NCBI GenBank assembly: GCA_023101725.1
Contig: JALJCO010003429.1
Location: 806,001 to 870,000, forward strand
DNA length: 64,000 nt
Reading direction: 5' to 3'
From: Atherinomorus stipes
Lineage: Eukaryota; Chordata; Actinopteri; Atheriniformes; Atherinidae
In this document: positions 24,361 through 35,230 of the stretch, one piece after another
How positions within the stretch are numbered: position 1 is the first letter of the stretch
Layout of the letters: the number at the start of each line of letters is the position of its first letter
Notes under the pieces: generated by a model
The model's input: only the letters and a program-made list of their open reading frames with translations
What the model was told of the DNA's origin: nothing
The model's database searches: none
Made by a program: the position numbers and the translations under genes

Positions 24361-24528
24361 TGTCAGTCAGTCAGTCATTTTCTGTACCGCTTATCCTGTT
24401 CAGGGTCGCGGGGGTTGCTGGAGCCTATCCCAGCTATTATCAGGCTAGAGGCCGGGTACACCCTGGACAGGTCGCCAGTCTGTCGCAGGGCCAACACAGA
24501 GAGACAGACAACCATTCACGCTCACATT

Positions 24529-24536
<8 letters not shown>
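24361..24536 (+). repeat. fish interspersed repeat, 5' fragment
   Basis: Matches the first half of the repeat at 7284-7686 (ggagcctatcccagctatta, caggtcgccagtctgtcgc). It is cut off by a TA microsatellite at 24534-24616. Confidence 0.7.
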
Positions 24537-24607
<71 letters not shown>

Positions 24608-24616
24608 TTATATATA
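24534..24616. repeat. TA microsatellite
   Basis: About 80 bp of (TA)n, mostly uninterrupted. Confidence 0.97.
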
Positions 24617-25309
24617 AACACACACACAAATATACAGTATGCATACAGTAGGCCTACATACAGTTGATAGGTCTATAAACATACACACACTAACTTCCAT
24701 ACTGCCTACATATGATGATGGCACAAAGGAGCAAACGTGGGGAAACAGTTTCACATGCAATTTCAACAATTTCATTTCTAATCAGTAGCAACTACTGTAC
24801 ATTTTCGTTGTTAATTAACTTTGTGGGTTGTGATTGTAATTGTTAGTTTCAGCAGAGTGAGTGTGTATTTGTGCACCATACTTAGGCATTCAGGCGGTCC
24901 TCAATATTTTGCTGCTTTTTCTCGTTGTTATGACAGCAGCGGTGTTTCCTTTCTTTTTTTATTTCATCCTTCACCGCCTTGTAGGCTTCAGGAGGATTTC
25001 CTGCTCCGTCAGAGAGAAACGCGCTGATCTGGTTGCCACGGTAGATCAGTGACTCTGTGCTTGATCGTGAGGGTCTGTAAGAGGACCCTCACGATAAGTG
25101 CGAGCACGCACTTATCAAAGATAGGTTTCACCTGGCTTGATCAATCCGTGTCTACTTATCCTGGCTTGCGGTTTGAGCAACCAATTAAGCCTGGATGGCC
25201 TTGTTGTCGATTGGATGAGCCCAGCTAAGTTTTAAATCCTGAATCACGGAGGCCTAGTTTCATGCAATAGACCCCTGTTGTGGGAATTAAGGACTTTCAT
25301 AAACACAGA

Positions 25310-25870
25310 GAAGGAGATACACTGTGTGCACAATCATTAGGCAAGTTGCATTTTTGAGGATTAGATCTTTTATTTAACAGTTCATCCAAAATTTTTGTGG
25401 ACTTCAAACCTGAATATTTAAGGCAGTGAAATTGAGAATTTGGCTTTGGTAAAAGAATGTCTATGTGTGCACAATTATTGATGTGCGGACTTATTATGCA
25501 ACTCAAAAAAAAAGAAAGTTTTTTTTTTTGTCTTACTTGTTTGTTTTCATTTATGAATGCCAGAATAATCAAGAAACAACTCAAACTTTACAGATAATAA
25601 TTTCTAATATTCCAAAAAGTAAACCAGCTACCAATATAGTCCCTGGTCTTAGTAATAAAACTCAAAGGTCTTCCATCCATGGAGTCTGCCAGGTTCTTGA
25701 TTTTCTGAACAGCAACTTTTTGTGCAACAGCAACCACAGCCTCCCAGACTCTGTTCAGATAGGTGTACTGTTTTTGTTCCTTATAAATTTCATGTTTAAG
25801 AATGGCCCATAAGCTTTCATCCTTTCCGCTTAACGTCATCACTGTGCAACATTGCTATTTTTGGGTTGAG
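25310..25870 (-). mobile_element. Tc1-like element, 3' part (minus strand)
   Basis: The minus-strand frame at 25842-25588 reads LSGKDESLWAILKHEIYKEQ, then LNRVWEAVVAVAQKVAVQK and LADSMDGRPLSFITK, the C-terminus of a Tc1/mariner transposase (family form: NPIEHLWAILKRKIY). The outer sequence near 25325 has tgtgcacaatcattaggcaa, a typical end for this group. The N-terminal half continues at 26810-27215, separated by an insertion. Confidence 0.78.
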
Positions 25871-25934
25871 CGGTCACAACCTACAGACTACCTGTGGATA
25901 AACATTATGTTTTTGTTGGTAGTCCTGTTCCTAT

Positions 25935-26165
25935 TGTAAAACATTATCAGTGGTTCAGTGTTGTGTTGTCAGTGGATGTAAAAGGTGTTCTACTGACCCC
26001 GTGTGGCAAAAGTTTTTGTCCATTCCAGCCATACGTTTGAACGAGGACACGCGAATGGAAGATCTTTCGAGATGGAAACTGGGGCTAGCTTGGATCAACC
26101 TCAAAACTTTCAATCCTTGAAACACTCCAAAGTGTGCTCTGATTACTTCATCACAAGTACGATGA
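25935..26165 (+). pseudogene. THAP-type zinc-finger domain remnant
   Basis: The + strand reads CVVSGCKRCSTDPVWQKFLS, then RWKLGLAWINLKTFNP, and after a frame change KHSKVCSDYFIT. This matches the C2CH layout of a THAP domain (two Cys, central Trp, then CSDHF; here His is Tyr). Such domains head the transposase of several eukaryotic DNA transposons. A stop and a frameshift show it is dead. It lies inside the Tc1 copy. Confidence 0.65.
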
Positions 26166-26521
26166 TATGTTGATCACGTTGTGGTCTGATTACATGTGGA
26201 TTTGTGCTTTTATAACAAGAGTTATAAGGTAATGCGTGTGTTTTTGGATAATGTGGTCCCACCCTCACAGTTGATTAAATTTTCTTTTAGGAACATGTAC
26301 AACTATTATTTTGAACATATTAACAGTAAGGAGAACCCTTGATTAGCAGACAAAGATAAGAGATGGTAGGGGCAAACAGTGTGGTTATAACTTAACCATA
26401 CGCAAGAAATGACCAAATTTACATCAACGCGTCTACTCTAGGTGACTGTGTTAGCATTGTGAAAAGTAGCATCATGCTGACTAACCTTCCCGTTGATGTC
26501 AGCGTGACAAACGTCCATCAC

Positions 26522-26746
26522 CTAACCACATACACATACAAAATAACTGTAGGTTCTGAGGGATTTATAAGCTTTCAGCTCCTCCAGCATGTACAAGCTT
26601 TTATATGTTACTGGGTAATTAAAAATGTCCGCATAGGCAACTTCGGGAAAAGCGTTCCGGTCTCTCAACCATTCACTTGGGGCAAAGTCGTCAATGTATG
26701 GATCTTTGCAACCTATAAGTCCAAGTTTTGGTGATACCTTTCCCAA
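26522..26746 (-). pseudogene. transposon-borne protein segment, YqaJ/SWIM-associated type
   Basis: A minus-strand open frame reads WLRDRNAFPEVAYADIFNYP, then YMLEELKAYKSLRTYSYFV. This Trp/Pro-rich segment with LKAYKSL…Y is one I associate with large proteins carrying SWIM zinc fingers and YqaJ-type exonuclease domains in ISL2EU-like transposons. Only this segment survives, and the catalytic domain was not found. The assignment is from memory of family patterns. Confidence 0.45.
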
Positions 26747-26809
26747 GATGCAGCATCCAAACTGTCCCTGTACTTTTTATTGTTGTCTTTTTTTGTTGTT
26801 GTTGTCTTT

Positions 26810-27215
26810 TTAGAAAGCTACAAAGTCATGCTGCCGGCGAACTCTACATCAATATTGTTACACATTACGTTATTTACCTCTTTTAACCAAAACCCGTCCA
26901 AGAGTCACCCTCATCTTATCAATCCATACTGTAAAACCTTGGTAAAATTAGTCTTTAGATGTTTCATGGCCCAGTCTGCATCTTGTTTAGTTATGGTTGG
27001 GTTTTAGCTTTTCTTACCTTGGCCATGTCCCTGAGCACTGAACACCTTGTACTTTGGGATATTCCAGGCAGGTTACGGTTTTGGAACAGGACAAGACTGG
27101 AGGATAATGGTTTCCTGTTAACTTTTCCTTTGATTCTTCTCAAATGTTTGGCAGTTAATGTGCGTCTTTTTCTCTCAACACCTTTCATGTGACCCATTTG
27201 GGAATTTGCAACAAA
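26810..27215 (-). mobile_element. Tc1-like element, 5' part (minus strand)
   Basis: The minus-strand frame at 27197-26991 reads GHMKGVERKRRTLTAKHLRR, then RCSVLRDMAKVRKAKTQP, an N-terminal DNA-binding region of a Tc1-like transposase. It is followed, in shifted frames, by an FTKVLQY…RVTLG-like trace of the first catalytic block (about 26900-26950). Together with 25310-25870 it forms one transposase split by the THAP/YqaJ-type remnant. Confidence 0.72.
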
Positions 27216-27279
27216 GCGTTTGATGGTGTGGCCATGTCTTATATCTTATATATACGCAGGAAGGTAGCTGTTGAAACTG

Positions 27280-27362
27280 TTCAAACCTCTCCCCAGCTGA
27301 GGCTTGAGCCAGCAATCTTCTTACTGTGAGGCTGTGGTGCTAAGCACCACACCACCGTGCAA
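27280..27362 (+). repeat. fish interspersed repeat, 3' fragment
   Basis: Matches the end of the repeat at 7284-7686 (caatcttcttactgtgaggc, …caccacaccaccgtgc). Confidence 0.65.
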
Positions 27363-27364
27363 AT

Positions 27365-27567
27365 GTGTACAGTACAAGTCGCACTGGACTATAAGCCGCA
27401 GGTGTTTCGTCAGGCAACGGGTCTCACTCTTTCTCCAGCCCACCCAAAAATCCATAGGTTGAGAAGGTCCCCTTGTGGCCGTTAGCTGTAAAGCTGTGCG
27501 ATTTTATAAGCCGCAGGGTTCAAAGCATGAGAAAAAAGTAGCAGCTTATAGTCCAGAAATTATGGTA
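27365..27567. repeat. interspersed repeat with ataagccgc motifs
   Basis: Contains ctggactataagccgcaggt and the opposite-oriented cagcttatagtccagaaatt, so the two ends are imperfect inverted copies. It resembles a widespread fish MITE. It is followed by an A-run at 27580-27597 and ends about 200 bp before the frameshifted grin2a exon. Confidence 0.5.
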
Positions 27568-27776
27568 AACAGAGTGGGAAAAAAAAAAAAAAAAAAAGCT
27601 AATAAATACCTTACTAAATAGCGTTCACTAGGTGAAAAAATAGCAGAGCTGAAACTAAATTTAAAATATAAAAAACTCAATTCTGTAACACCAATGTTTA
27701 TCTGATGAATGTTTGGTGATCCAGTCCGTCATGCTGCAGTTGTATTTCACCTTTATTTTCTTCTATCCCAACACAG

Positions 27777-27936
27777 TTTCAGAACCCATATGCATACTCA
27801 CCTCCATTCCGCTTTGGAACGGTCCCAAATGGATCCACAGAGAGGAACATCAGGAAGAACTACCCTGCTATGCACCAGTACATGGTGAAGTATCATCAGA
27901 CTGAGTCCAAGATGCACTGGTCAGCCTCAAAACAGG
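27777..27936 (+). CDS. grin2a: grin2a exon: S2 ligand-binding segment, frameshifted
   Basis: This exon encodes part of the extracellular S2 half of the glutamate-binding domain of an NMDA receptor GluN2 subunit. It lies between acceptor acacag and donor gtaagg. The frame opens with [19 protein letters not shown] and continues through NGSTERNIR, whose Ser-Thr pair contacts glutamate in GluN2A (S689/T690 in mammals, from memory), to [11 protein letters not shown]. After the ACT codon at 27900-27902 the expected continuation (…[11 protein letters not shown]) is present only in another frame. The exon is 160 bp, while the family pattern needs 161 bp to join the next exon in phase. One missing base, most simply a G next to 27903, explains this. 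Read as it stands, translation ends at a TGA at 38904-38906. It could be an assembly error or a true null allele. The next exons are intact, which favours an error or a recent event. Confidence 0.93.
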
Positions 27937-28846
27937 GTAAGGAGTCACTCAGTGTGCATGTGCGGGTTTGCAAGTTGTAATTACACTTTTTAGACCAGTA
28001 GTTAGTGGGAAAAGATTCACCTCAACTAAGGTAGGTTATAGGGTATGTGGGTCTGGGCAGTTTTGTGTGCTATTGTTTTTGTGTGAGCTTGTGCTTACGT
28101 GTACTCCTCATATGTGTGAATACATGTGTGCTTGTGTGTGACAGGTCCTCTGAGACTGGGGATGAATGGGCTTCCTTACTGAGAACACCAGCAGCTATTT
28201 TTAGTTCAGGTGTCTATAGTAGGACTGATGGTGCATGTATGAACATCGAGGGATGGGTGGTTGAGGTGTTAGCACAAGGCTAACCAAGGACAAACTGAAA
28301 GGTTGGAACAATTTATGCACATTTGTCTGGATAGAAAAGTGGATAAAAATTTATTTATTTATTTTTTTTTTTAAGAAGTGTACTGGGTGACAAGCCCAGG
28401 GAAAATGTCTGATTGAAAGAAGTGGAAAAAAAAAAAGGATAAGAGATGTTGCAAATGAAATGTAGTGGAATGTAAAAAGAGAGGGCAATAAAAAGAAAGG
28501 AAAATTGAGAGTAAGTTTGAAAAAGGAGGAGATACTGACAAAGGGGTGAGAAAGGAACAAGTGAAAATGTCATCAAGGAACAGAAAAAGAGAGGGTAATG
28601 GGAAAAAATGGAAAAATAAAGGACAAAAGGTTGTTGGGTTGGAAGGATGTTTCTGATTGGTTAATGAAAATGGGTGGAATCCAATCAGTTTTCTAGCTCA
28701 AAGGCCAGGCTGCCCCATGAGGAGAGATCAAAGAAGTAAAAAAAACAAAACAAAAACAAATATGAGGATATGATTCATTGTCCCTGATTTTATTTAGTTG
28801 TGTATTTCAGCTCATTTTACTCATTCAGAAGTCATAGAACTACTGG

Positions 28847-28889
28847 GTGTAAACACATACAGTACAGCTTAAGCTGTATGTGTTTACAC
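28847..28889. repeat. 43-bp palindrome next to MITE
   Basis: Arms GTGTAAACACATACAG and CTGTATGTGTTTACAC are exact complements. The loop contains CAGCTTAAGCTG, itself part of a palindrome. It lies 4 bp from the MITE at 28893. Confidence 0.85.
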
Positions 28890-28892
28890 ATA

Positions 28893-29095
28893 CAAAGTAT
28901 TTCAATGAGTGCCTTAAAAGGGTTAATGCGTTTTGGCACTACAACACAGAAAAGAGTTGCTGAGAATATTAGAGATAGTGGTTTAATTAAACCACTATCT
29001 CTAATATTCTCAGCAACTATTTTTTTGTGTGTTGTAGTACTAAAACATATACCTATAAGCATTAACCCTTTTTAGGCACTCATTGAAATACTTTG
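28893..29095. repeat. long palindromic MITE (about 203 bp)
   Basis: Arms CAAAGTATTTCAATGAGTGC and complement form the ends. The centre is an almost perfect inverted repeat around TTTAATTAAA, with arms reading GAGAATATTAGAGATAGTGG. Nearly the same peptide can be read on both strands for this reason. Confidence 0.88.
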
Positions 29096-29719
29096 AAATT
29101 TAGCATTATAACCATAAAAAAGAGTATTATTGTGATATACAGTCTTTAAAAGGTGGTTATTTTTTACCTAAAGTAACAGTCCTACGGCAGATCCTCAGTA
29201 CTAAAAGTGTCTTCTCATGTTGAAAGCCAATCTTAATGAGGTATCAGGGACATAGCCTGATCTTTGATGATTTGTGGGAAGAACTCCATGCGGCTATAAG
29301 ATTTCATGGAGTACCACGAGGAGGCATTTTGTATGTCGTATGAAGATAAAATATGTTTCTTTGCCCAGTAAAGGGTTGAAGTAAAGTAATACTGCATGTG
29401 CACCTCTTAAATGCTTGGAAATAAAAGGACATGCTTGCATTTACTTGCACACACGCAGCCAGCTGCAGGTGTCTGCAGTCAGTAATACCCTCATTGATAT
29501 TTCTATTTTGTGGTATTAGCAGATGAGCAACACTGCAGCATTCAACTATCTCAGGCTCGATGGCTGGATTAGCTCTGATCTCACACATAATGCTGACAGG
29601 CTTTACACATAAAATCTGTTACAGTCCCAAGAAGCACAACTCAGCACAGAAAAGCTAAATTGATTTGATTACATGATGGGAACTGAATTATTGTAACACC
29701 AACATTTTGAATTTATCTT

Positions 29720-30997
29720 ATAGATGGGTTTCTGAGCAACGTCATAGATAGGATGCGTGCGCAACCAGGGGGCAAGAAAACACAGAAAAAGCATTATTGA
29801 ACAATGAGAAGACGTGTGTTTACATGCAAGACTCGACTTTTAATGCAGATGTGGTCATGATATGAGGTGAAAGTGCCGGGGAAATATAATGTTTGAGTCC
29901 TGGTATTTGTTCGGGAAAAAAAAAGAAATCAAACCATTAATGCATGTAAACAGTTGAAAATGGTGATAACAGGAAAGTAGGAGTGATTTGTCTTCAGAAA
30001 ACCCTCTCGGATAACTTATGCAGGTTCAGACTACATGATTTATTTAGTCTTTCACCATGGTCACCATGTCAGATTAAGCCACCGCAGTGGAAATTATTCC
30101 TGTGTTCCAGTCGGGAGACTGGTACTGTAAAAATACCAGTATCACTGGTCATTGATCAGTTCACGGCTCACGGCTGCATCACAACACTGTAAACTGTAAA
30201 CGCTGTAGCTGTGTGTGACAGCCGTCCTCTGCTCAGACTCGGAAAATATAAAGAAGAAAAAAGTGATTGTGGAGCCGTTTACAAGCATTCATGCTGCATA
30301 ACAACGCATCCCGGAGATTTAACACGAAGTACGGGGGTCGTAAATCAGATGGCGTTTGAGTTTATACCGTTAGCTTGTTAGCAGTTAACTAGTCTGTCTA
30401 CCAGGATTTCATACAAAATAAAGCATAACGTTACACAAGCAGAGAGACTTACCAACAGCAATGTCGGTAAGTCTTACAGTTGGAATCGCCTCCTTTCCAA
30501 ATGTAGTGATGATGTCGTCTTTGCCTGGTTTAAGTCCAAACTAGTTAAAGTAGCTCCTGTATGGAGGAGGTGAAGACGACACCGGAGCAGAACCTGCTGT
30601 AGACAGCAGACTTTTGTGGCCTATTTTGGTCTAAATGAAAGTTTAAGCCAATTTTTAGCTCAGGTTTTTCAGGCAAATTTCAAATGAGGTAACACTAATA
30701 ATATCCATGTTTTAACGAAAAATGCCATTTCCGGTGATCTCTTGCCAAGTTAGTATAATGGTAATAGAAACACAAAACAGCAACGCTGCATCAGTATTTT
30801 TTTAGTGGACATCAAAATACAGATTTATGCAATAAAATTTAAAACAGAACAGTCTGCTTGTTTCTTCGGGTTACTTTACATTTTTATGAATGATATGAGT
30901 GCGTGTTTGGCCGTAGAACGCAGTCCTAACACCGGCTTTTTGCCCCCTGGTTGTGTGCGCAACTGCTAATGTTTGTAAATGGGAAACCCATCTCTAT
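29720..30997. mobile_element. inverted-repeat transposon, about 1.28 kb, unassigned
   Basis: Left end TAGATGGGTTTC and right end GAAACCCATCT, with a shared inner block GCGCAACCAGGGGGCAA (29760-29776; complement near 30940-30962). The arms are interrupted and not fully symmetric. No coding sequence recognised inside. Confidence 0.6.
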
Positions 30998-31242
30998 GTA
31001 CATACAGCATATATGATATGATCTGGCATTTTTGATAAAATATAATATTGTCTTTTCATTTTTTTATTGTACTGCATTGCTTTTCAAGTTGGTTAATCAT
31101 GCTTTGTAAACTGTTCGTAGATAATTTTTTTTTAAAAAACAGTTTGGTTCCTTGTTGCGCAATGTGCACAAAGTAATGATTTCCAGGGACATGTTACTTT
31201 CAAGTACTGAACTTAGCTATTGTGAAAGCATGTTTACATGTC

Positions 31243-31448
31243 TTGTAATCAAGACCACACCACCGAGACCTTACTCAGACATTACCGAGACCAAGATATT
31301 ACCAAGACCAGGGGCCGAGACCAAGATATTACCCAGTCTTGTACAATGTCTTGGTCTCAGTCCCTGATTTCGGCAATGTCATGGTCTTGTCTCGGTTCCT
31401 GGTCTCAGTAATGTCTTGGTCTTGGTGGTGTGGTCTTGACTACAACAC
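31243..31448. repeat. short inverted-repeat MITE (about 206 bp)
   Basis: Left CAAGACCACACCACC and right GGTGGTGTGGTCTTG are exact complements. The interior repeats CCGAGACCAAGATATTAC twice (31293-31331) and carries the complement, so much of the element can fold. Confidence 0.8.
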
Positions 31449-31765
31449 TATCCATCCATGTCCTGACGCTTATCTGGGGTGGGGCTACGGGGGCAGCAAC
31501 ATAAGCAGGGAAGCCCAGGCTTTCCTCTCCCGGCCACTTCTTCCAGCTCATCCAGGGGGGATTCTGAGGTGTTCCCAGGCTAGCCGAGAGACGTAGTCCC
31601 TCATGTCTTCCATTGGACCTCCTCTCGGTGGGACATGCTCACCAGTGAGGGGTCCAGGATGCATCCTAACCCGATGCCCGAGCCACCTCATTTGACTCTT
31701 CTCAATGCGGAGGAGCACCAGCTCTGCTCTGAAACTCTCCTGGATTACCGAGCTTCAAGACTTCA
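31449..31765 (-). mobile_element. non-LTR retrotransposon 3' fragment (RTE/Rex-like)
   Basis: The minus strand shows decayed coding resembling the C-terminus of a fish reverse transcriptase (…RHEGLRLSASLGTP, WMSWKKWPGEESLGF; family form RDYVSRLAWERLGIPPEELE with broken frames). The 3' tail near 31450 holds tccatccatg-type words. I cannot fix the clade with certainty. Confidence 0.5.
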
Positions 31766-32780
31766 AGACAACCTAATGATGCTAACAGGGTAATTCACAT
31801 GTAGCTCACTTATCCACATCACATATCAACAATCAGTCCTTAGAACAATCAGCACCAGCAGTACAAACAGTGATCTTTGAGTAAAAATTCCTTCCGATTT
31901 CTTTCTATACAACCACCTTTTCTCCATTCTTTCCTTCATTTTAAAAGCCACTATTTAGAGAATGCACAAGGAACTTCACCAGGGCTACAGTATGTCTGCC
32001 ATCAGCTTCAGTTAAAATCTACACTTTTGCTGTCTTTTGAGTAAACTCTGTAAGGTATAAAAGCATGTTTGAGATGGTCATCCTTACTGCAATAAGCTAC
32101 AAGAGAAAACACGTAACAATGAAAAACAGCAGTAATTAATGACTTGGATTGTTACGAGTTGCCCACTAAGGAATAAATGTCAAATTTAGATGTGCTGCCA
32201 CCTGTTTCAGTCTCAGACATCAGTGTTTACCTTGTGTTTGGTGCAAGTTCTTACACCTGTCACAAATTCAGAAATTACTTGGGGTGGGACTTGATTTGAA
32301 ATTAATCTAATTAATGGACAGCTTAATTCATTGATCTCAATTTATCACATTTCAATAGCATATCATTAGTTGAACCCCAGAAAGCAACACTTTTTAAATT
32401 TAAATGGATTTCAGTGGACAACTGGATCAAATAATAGACACAGACATTAATATTGTAAACTCAAGCTCTATTGATATCTGAAAAAATGCATTTATTTGCA
32501 ATTTATTTAAGAAAAAGTAGAAAAATGAATAGAAAATATCCCTGGTCAAAGCTAAACAAGCCTGATGTTAAAGAGACATACTTTAATAAACAGCACTGGC
32601 TGGTCTCTAATTAAGATTGAAGTGTTCAGATGTTCAAGACTTTGCACTTTATGTTTTTGTCCACATTCTTCATTAGGGATCATTAATATCTGATGGATAG
32701 CTAGGTCTGGATCAGCCAGTGGGAGCTTTCACTTTCATTTCAGTTTGGTTCATGAGACAGAGGTAAACATCTGCTCTGCA

Positions 32781-32945
32781 GCTGGGAGCTTGTCTGGTGC
32801 TGGGGACTGGGACTGGGGCTGAGAGCTACAGTAGATATGCTGGGAGCTGGACTGGTGCTGGGGACTGGGACTGGGGCTGAGAGCTACATATGCTGAGAGC
32901 TGGACTGGTGCTCGGAGCTGGTGCTGGGACTGAAACTGGGAGCTG
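32781..32945. repeat. minisatellite, 58-bp unit
   Basis: Two near-identical 58-bp units (GCTGGGAGCTGGACTGGTGC … GGGCTGAGAGCTAC) starting at 32781 and 32839, plus a degenerate third ending near 32945. G-rich on the + strand. Confidence 0.8.
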
Positions 32946-34488
32946 CGCCTGATGCTGGGTTATGCAGCCAATAACCATTTTTACATGAATTCTCAGGTGA
33001 GCCACCACATCTCTTCACTCATCAAGCTGTTGTTACCCTTTTGCAAATGCAGCGATCTGTGCTTCTGCACACATATTTCTCAAACTGTCTTTTATACTGA
33101 ATAAAAACCATGGTCAGCAAAAACCATAATGTTTCTGCAGGAGTCCACTGTTGTCTGTGATGCGCACCACCTCCAAGCAGGGAAGCAGAGAATAAAAACC
33201 TGTTGGTTAATTTTCTTTTCATGCGCTGATCACAAGAGCTGCTACTGCAGCTGAGTAAACATCTCAGTCAGAGTTGAAAGATTAAATACACATCAGAAAC
33301 TGTGAATAAGACAAAGATGAAAAAGACTGGTTACTGCTAAACTGCTGCAAACAGCACGTTGACACCCTCAAGATGTTCAATCAATCACACGGTTCTGTGC
33401 ATGGGGATGTCGGTGCACGTTCTGTTCTGTACATCATGACTTTGATATTCCTTTATCTCAGGATCACAAAGTTCATTTTCATGTGATAAATTAATTTTTT
33501 CATCATTTTCTCTGGAAAACAAAATTTCTCAAGATCATCACTCACTGTAAGTGGTTAAGATAACAGGCTCTCAAGATCACAGGATGATCAAGGTAAGTTT
33601 GAAAATGGTTCGCATGTCATTTAATTGGTAGGTGTCACTTTTGGTCAGAATATGCAGCAGTAAGTTCAGACAAGTGTGTGCTGTTCTGGTAATAAAACTA
33701 ATAACCTGTTATCTCCAGAAACAATCCTTGTTATCTGGAAATAACAAGATCGTTAACTTATTATGTCAAGATAATTCTGTTTTTTTAAAAAAAAAAAAAA
33801 AGAATTCAGGCACTGCTGCTCTCAGCTTCTGTACATTTCTTAGTTCATTACTCAAAATAAGTTAGAAATGTAAGTAACCAGACACTAGAATTTTAAAGGT
33901 GATTGCTAAGGTGAATTCTTCCCCACCACTAACATTCACACTCGCTTATTCAATTAGCATTAGCAACATTACAAAACTGGCTAACCATTAATGAGCATTA
34001 GCAAATGTTTAACTTACATGTCCTAGAAGAAAATAGCAAACTTTGCGGGCTTTTGACCCCCTTTCAAACCTTCACCCTCATCTTGCTTATTTAATTTTTT
34101 TTTGTCTGCTTGAATACAAAAAATGTAATACATAAAAAAGATGCTATTTCTACACAGAGCAATTGAGCTAGCAACTCCTGAGCTATAGCTAATGGAGCAG
34201 AATTCCTTTGTGTAGACACTGGCATGGTAATCAGATGTAAATATTTATATATTTTGGACCCATCAAAATTGATAAAATAAACTTTTATATACTAAAAATA
34301 TGTATACTTTTATTCAGCACAAACCAGAGTAGAGCGTTTCTTTCTTTCTTTCTTTTAAATCAATAGGCAACCCGCTTGTGTTCATCCACAACTCGGTCAC
34401 TCTTAACACAATGTAAACGGCAAATTTTTTTCTCCTACGCTTGAATTATTGGCAGAGTAGGTGCTGAACGCACACTCTCATCTGGTTT

Positions 34489-34775
34489 GGTCTGCTGTGG
34501 CTTCCGTAGTGTCACGAACTCACATGACACGCACCTGGGAAGTGCTACTGTATGTACTGTTTAGGTTATAAAAAGATACCAAGCTGTATGGAGGAATATT
34601 GCCATGTATTTGTGGACTTTTATGGACCTTTTTGTTTCAAGTGCCGGTCACCCCATTATATGAAAGTCGGCGGATAACGAAAAAACCCTCGATCTCATTT
34701 GAGATTTTAAAAAAGTGCTCCAGAGTCTTGCTCAGCATGAGGGTGAGTAGAAAATGAAGGCACATTTTTCTGTCT
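34489..34775. repeat. repeat shared with 62618-62976
   Basis: Shares blocks such as AGCTGTATGGAGGAATATTG-like sequence, CTCCAGAGTCTTGCTCAGC and ATGAGGGTGAGTAGAAAATG with the interior of the element at 62509-63893, in the same orientation. Probably an internal fragment of the same transposon family; no ends are visible here. Confidence 0.65.
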
Positions 34776-35230
34776 GTGTTGTATCCCTTTAAATTCCATT
34801 GTTTTTTATTATTATTTCTTTATAAATAAAAATTATTCACTTTCTAATATTGAGGAAAAAAGACATGCAGCTTAATTGGTTTCAAAATACACATGTGACA
34901 GGCAAGTGAGAACCTTATTTCACTGATCTGGCATTTTCCAAGATGCTTCAAATGTTCTTGCACTCGATGTGAGCGTTATCAGACAGCTGATCTGATCAGT
35001 GAGATTATTTCTGATCAGCTGCCCCCTGTATTATTCGGGTGACCGTCCTGGTGGTGGCTTTGTTCACCTACATGAAACAGCAGACGGGTCAAACATTCCC
35101 TGACTATCGCTGAGCTGCACTACATCATCTGGAATGGTCTTTTCTCTGACCTAAAACACATTTATTTCTCTGTAAGATTCAAAATCAGACTGAAATCGAA
35201 AAACAGTGCTGCAATGATTCTGGGAATGTG

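Larger units (their letters stand above)
22839..25272. mobile_element. large inverted-repeat transposon, 2.4 kb, nested
   Basis: Left end CTATTGCACGAAACTAGG and right end CCTAGTTTCATGCAATAG are near-exact complements, and both are followed inward by a CAGGATTTA word. No clear transposase frame. The interior contains the interspersed-repeat fragment at 24361-24536, TA microsatellites and a double hairpin at 25064-25116. About 22950-24300 holds nothing I can name except a G-run at 23990-23999. Confidence 0.55.

Noticed and set aside
28800..29075. Similar 76-91-codon frames on opposite strands
   Set aside because: The similarity is caused by a palindromic MITE; no protein features.
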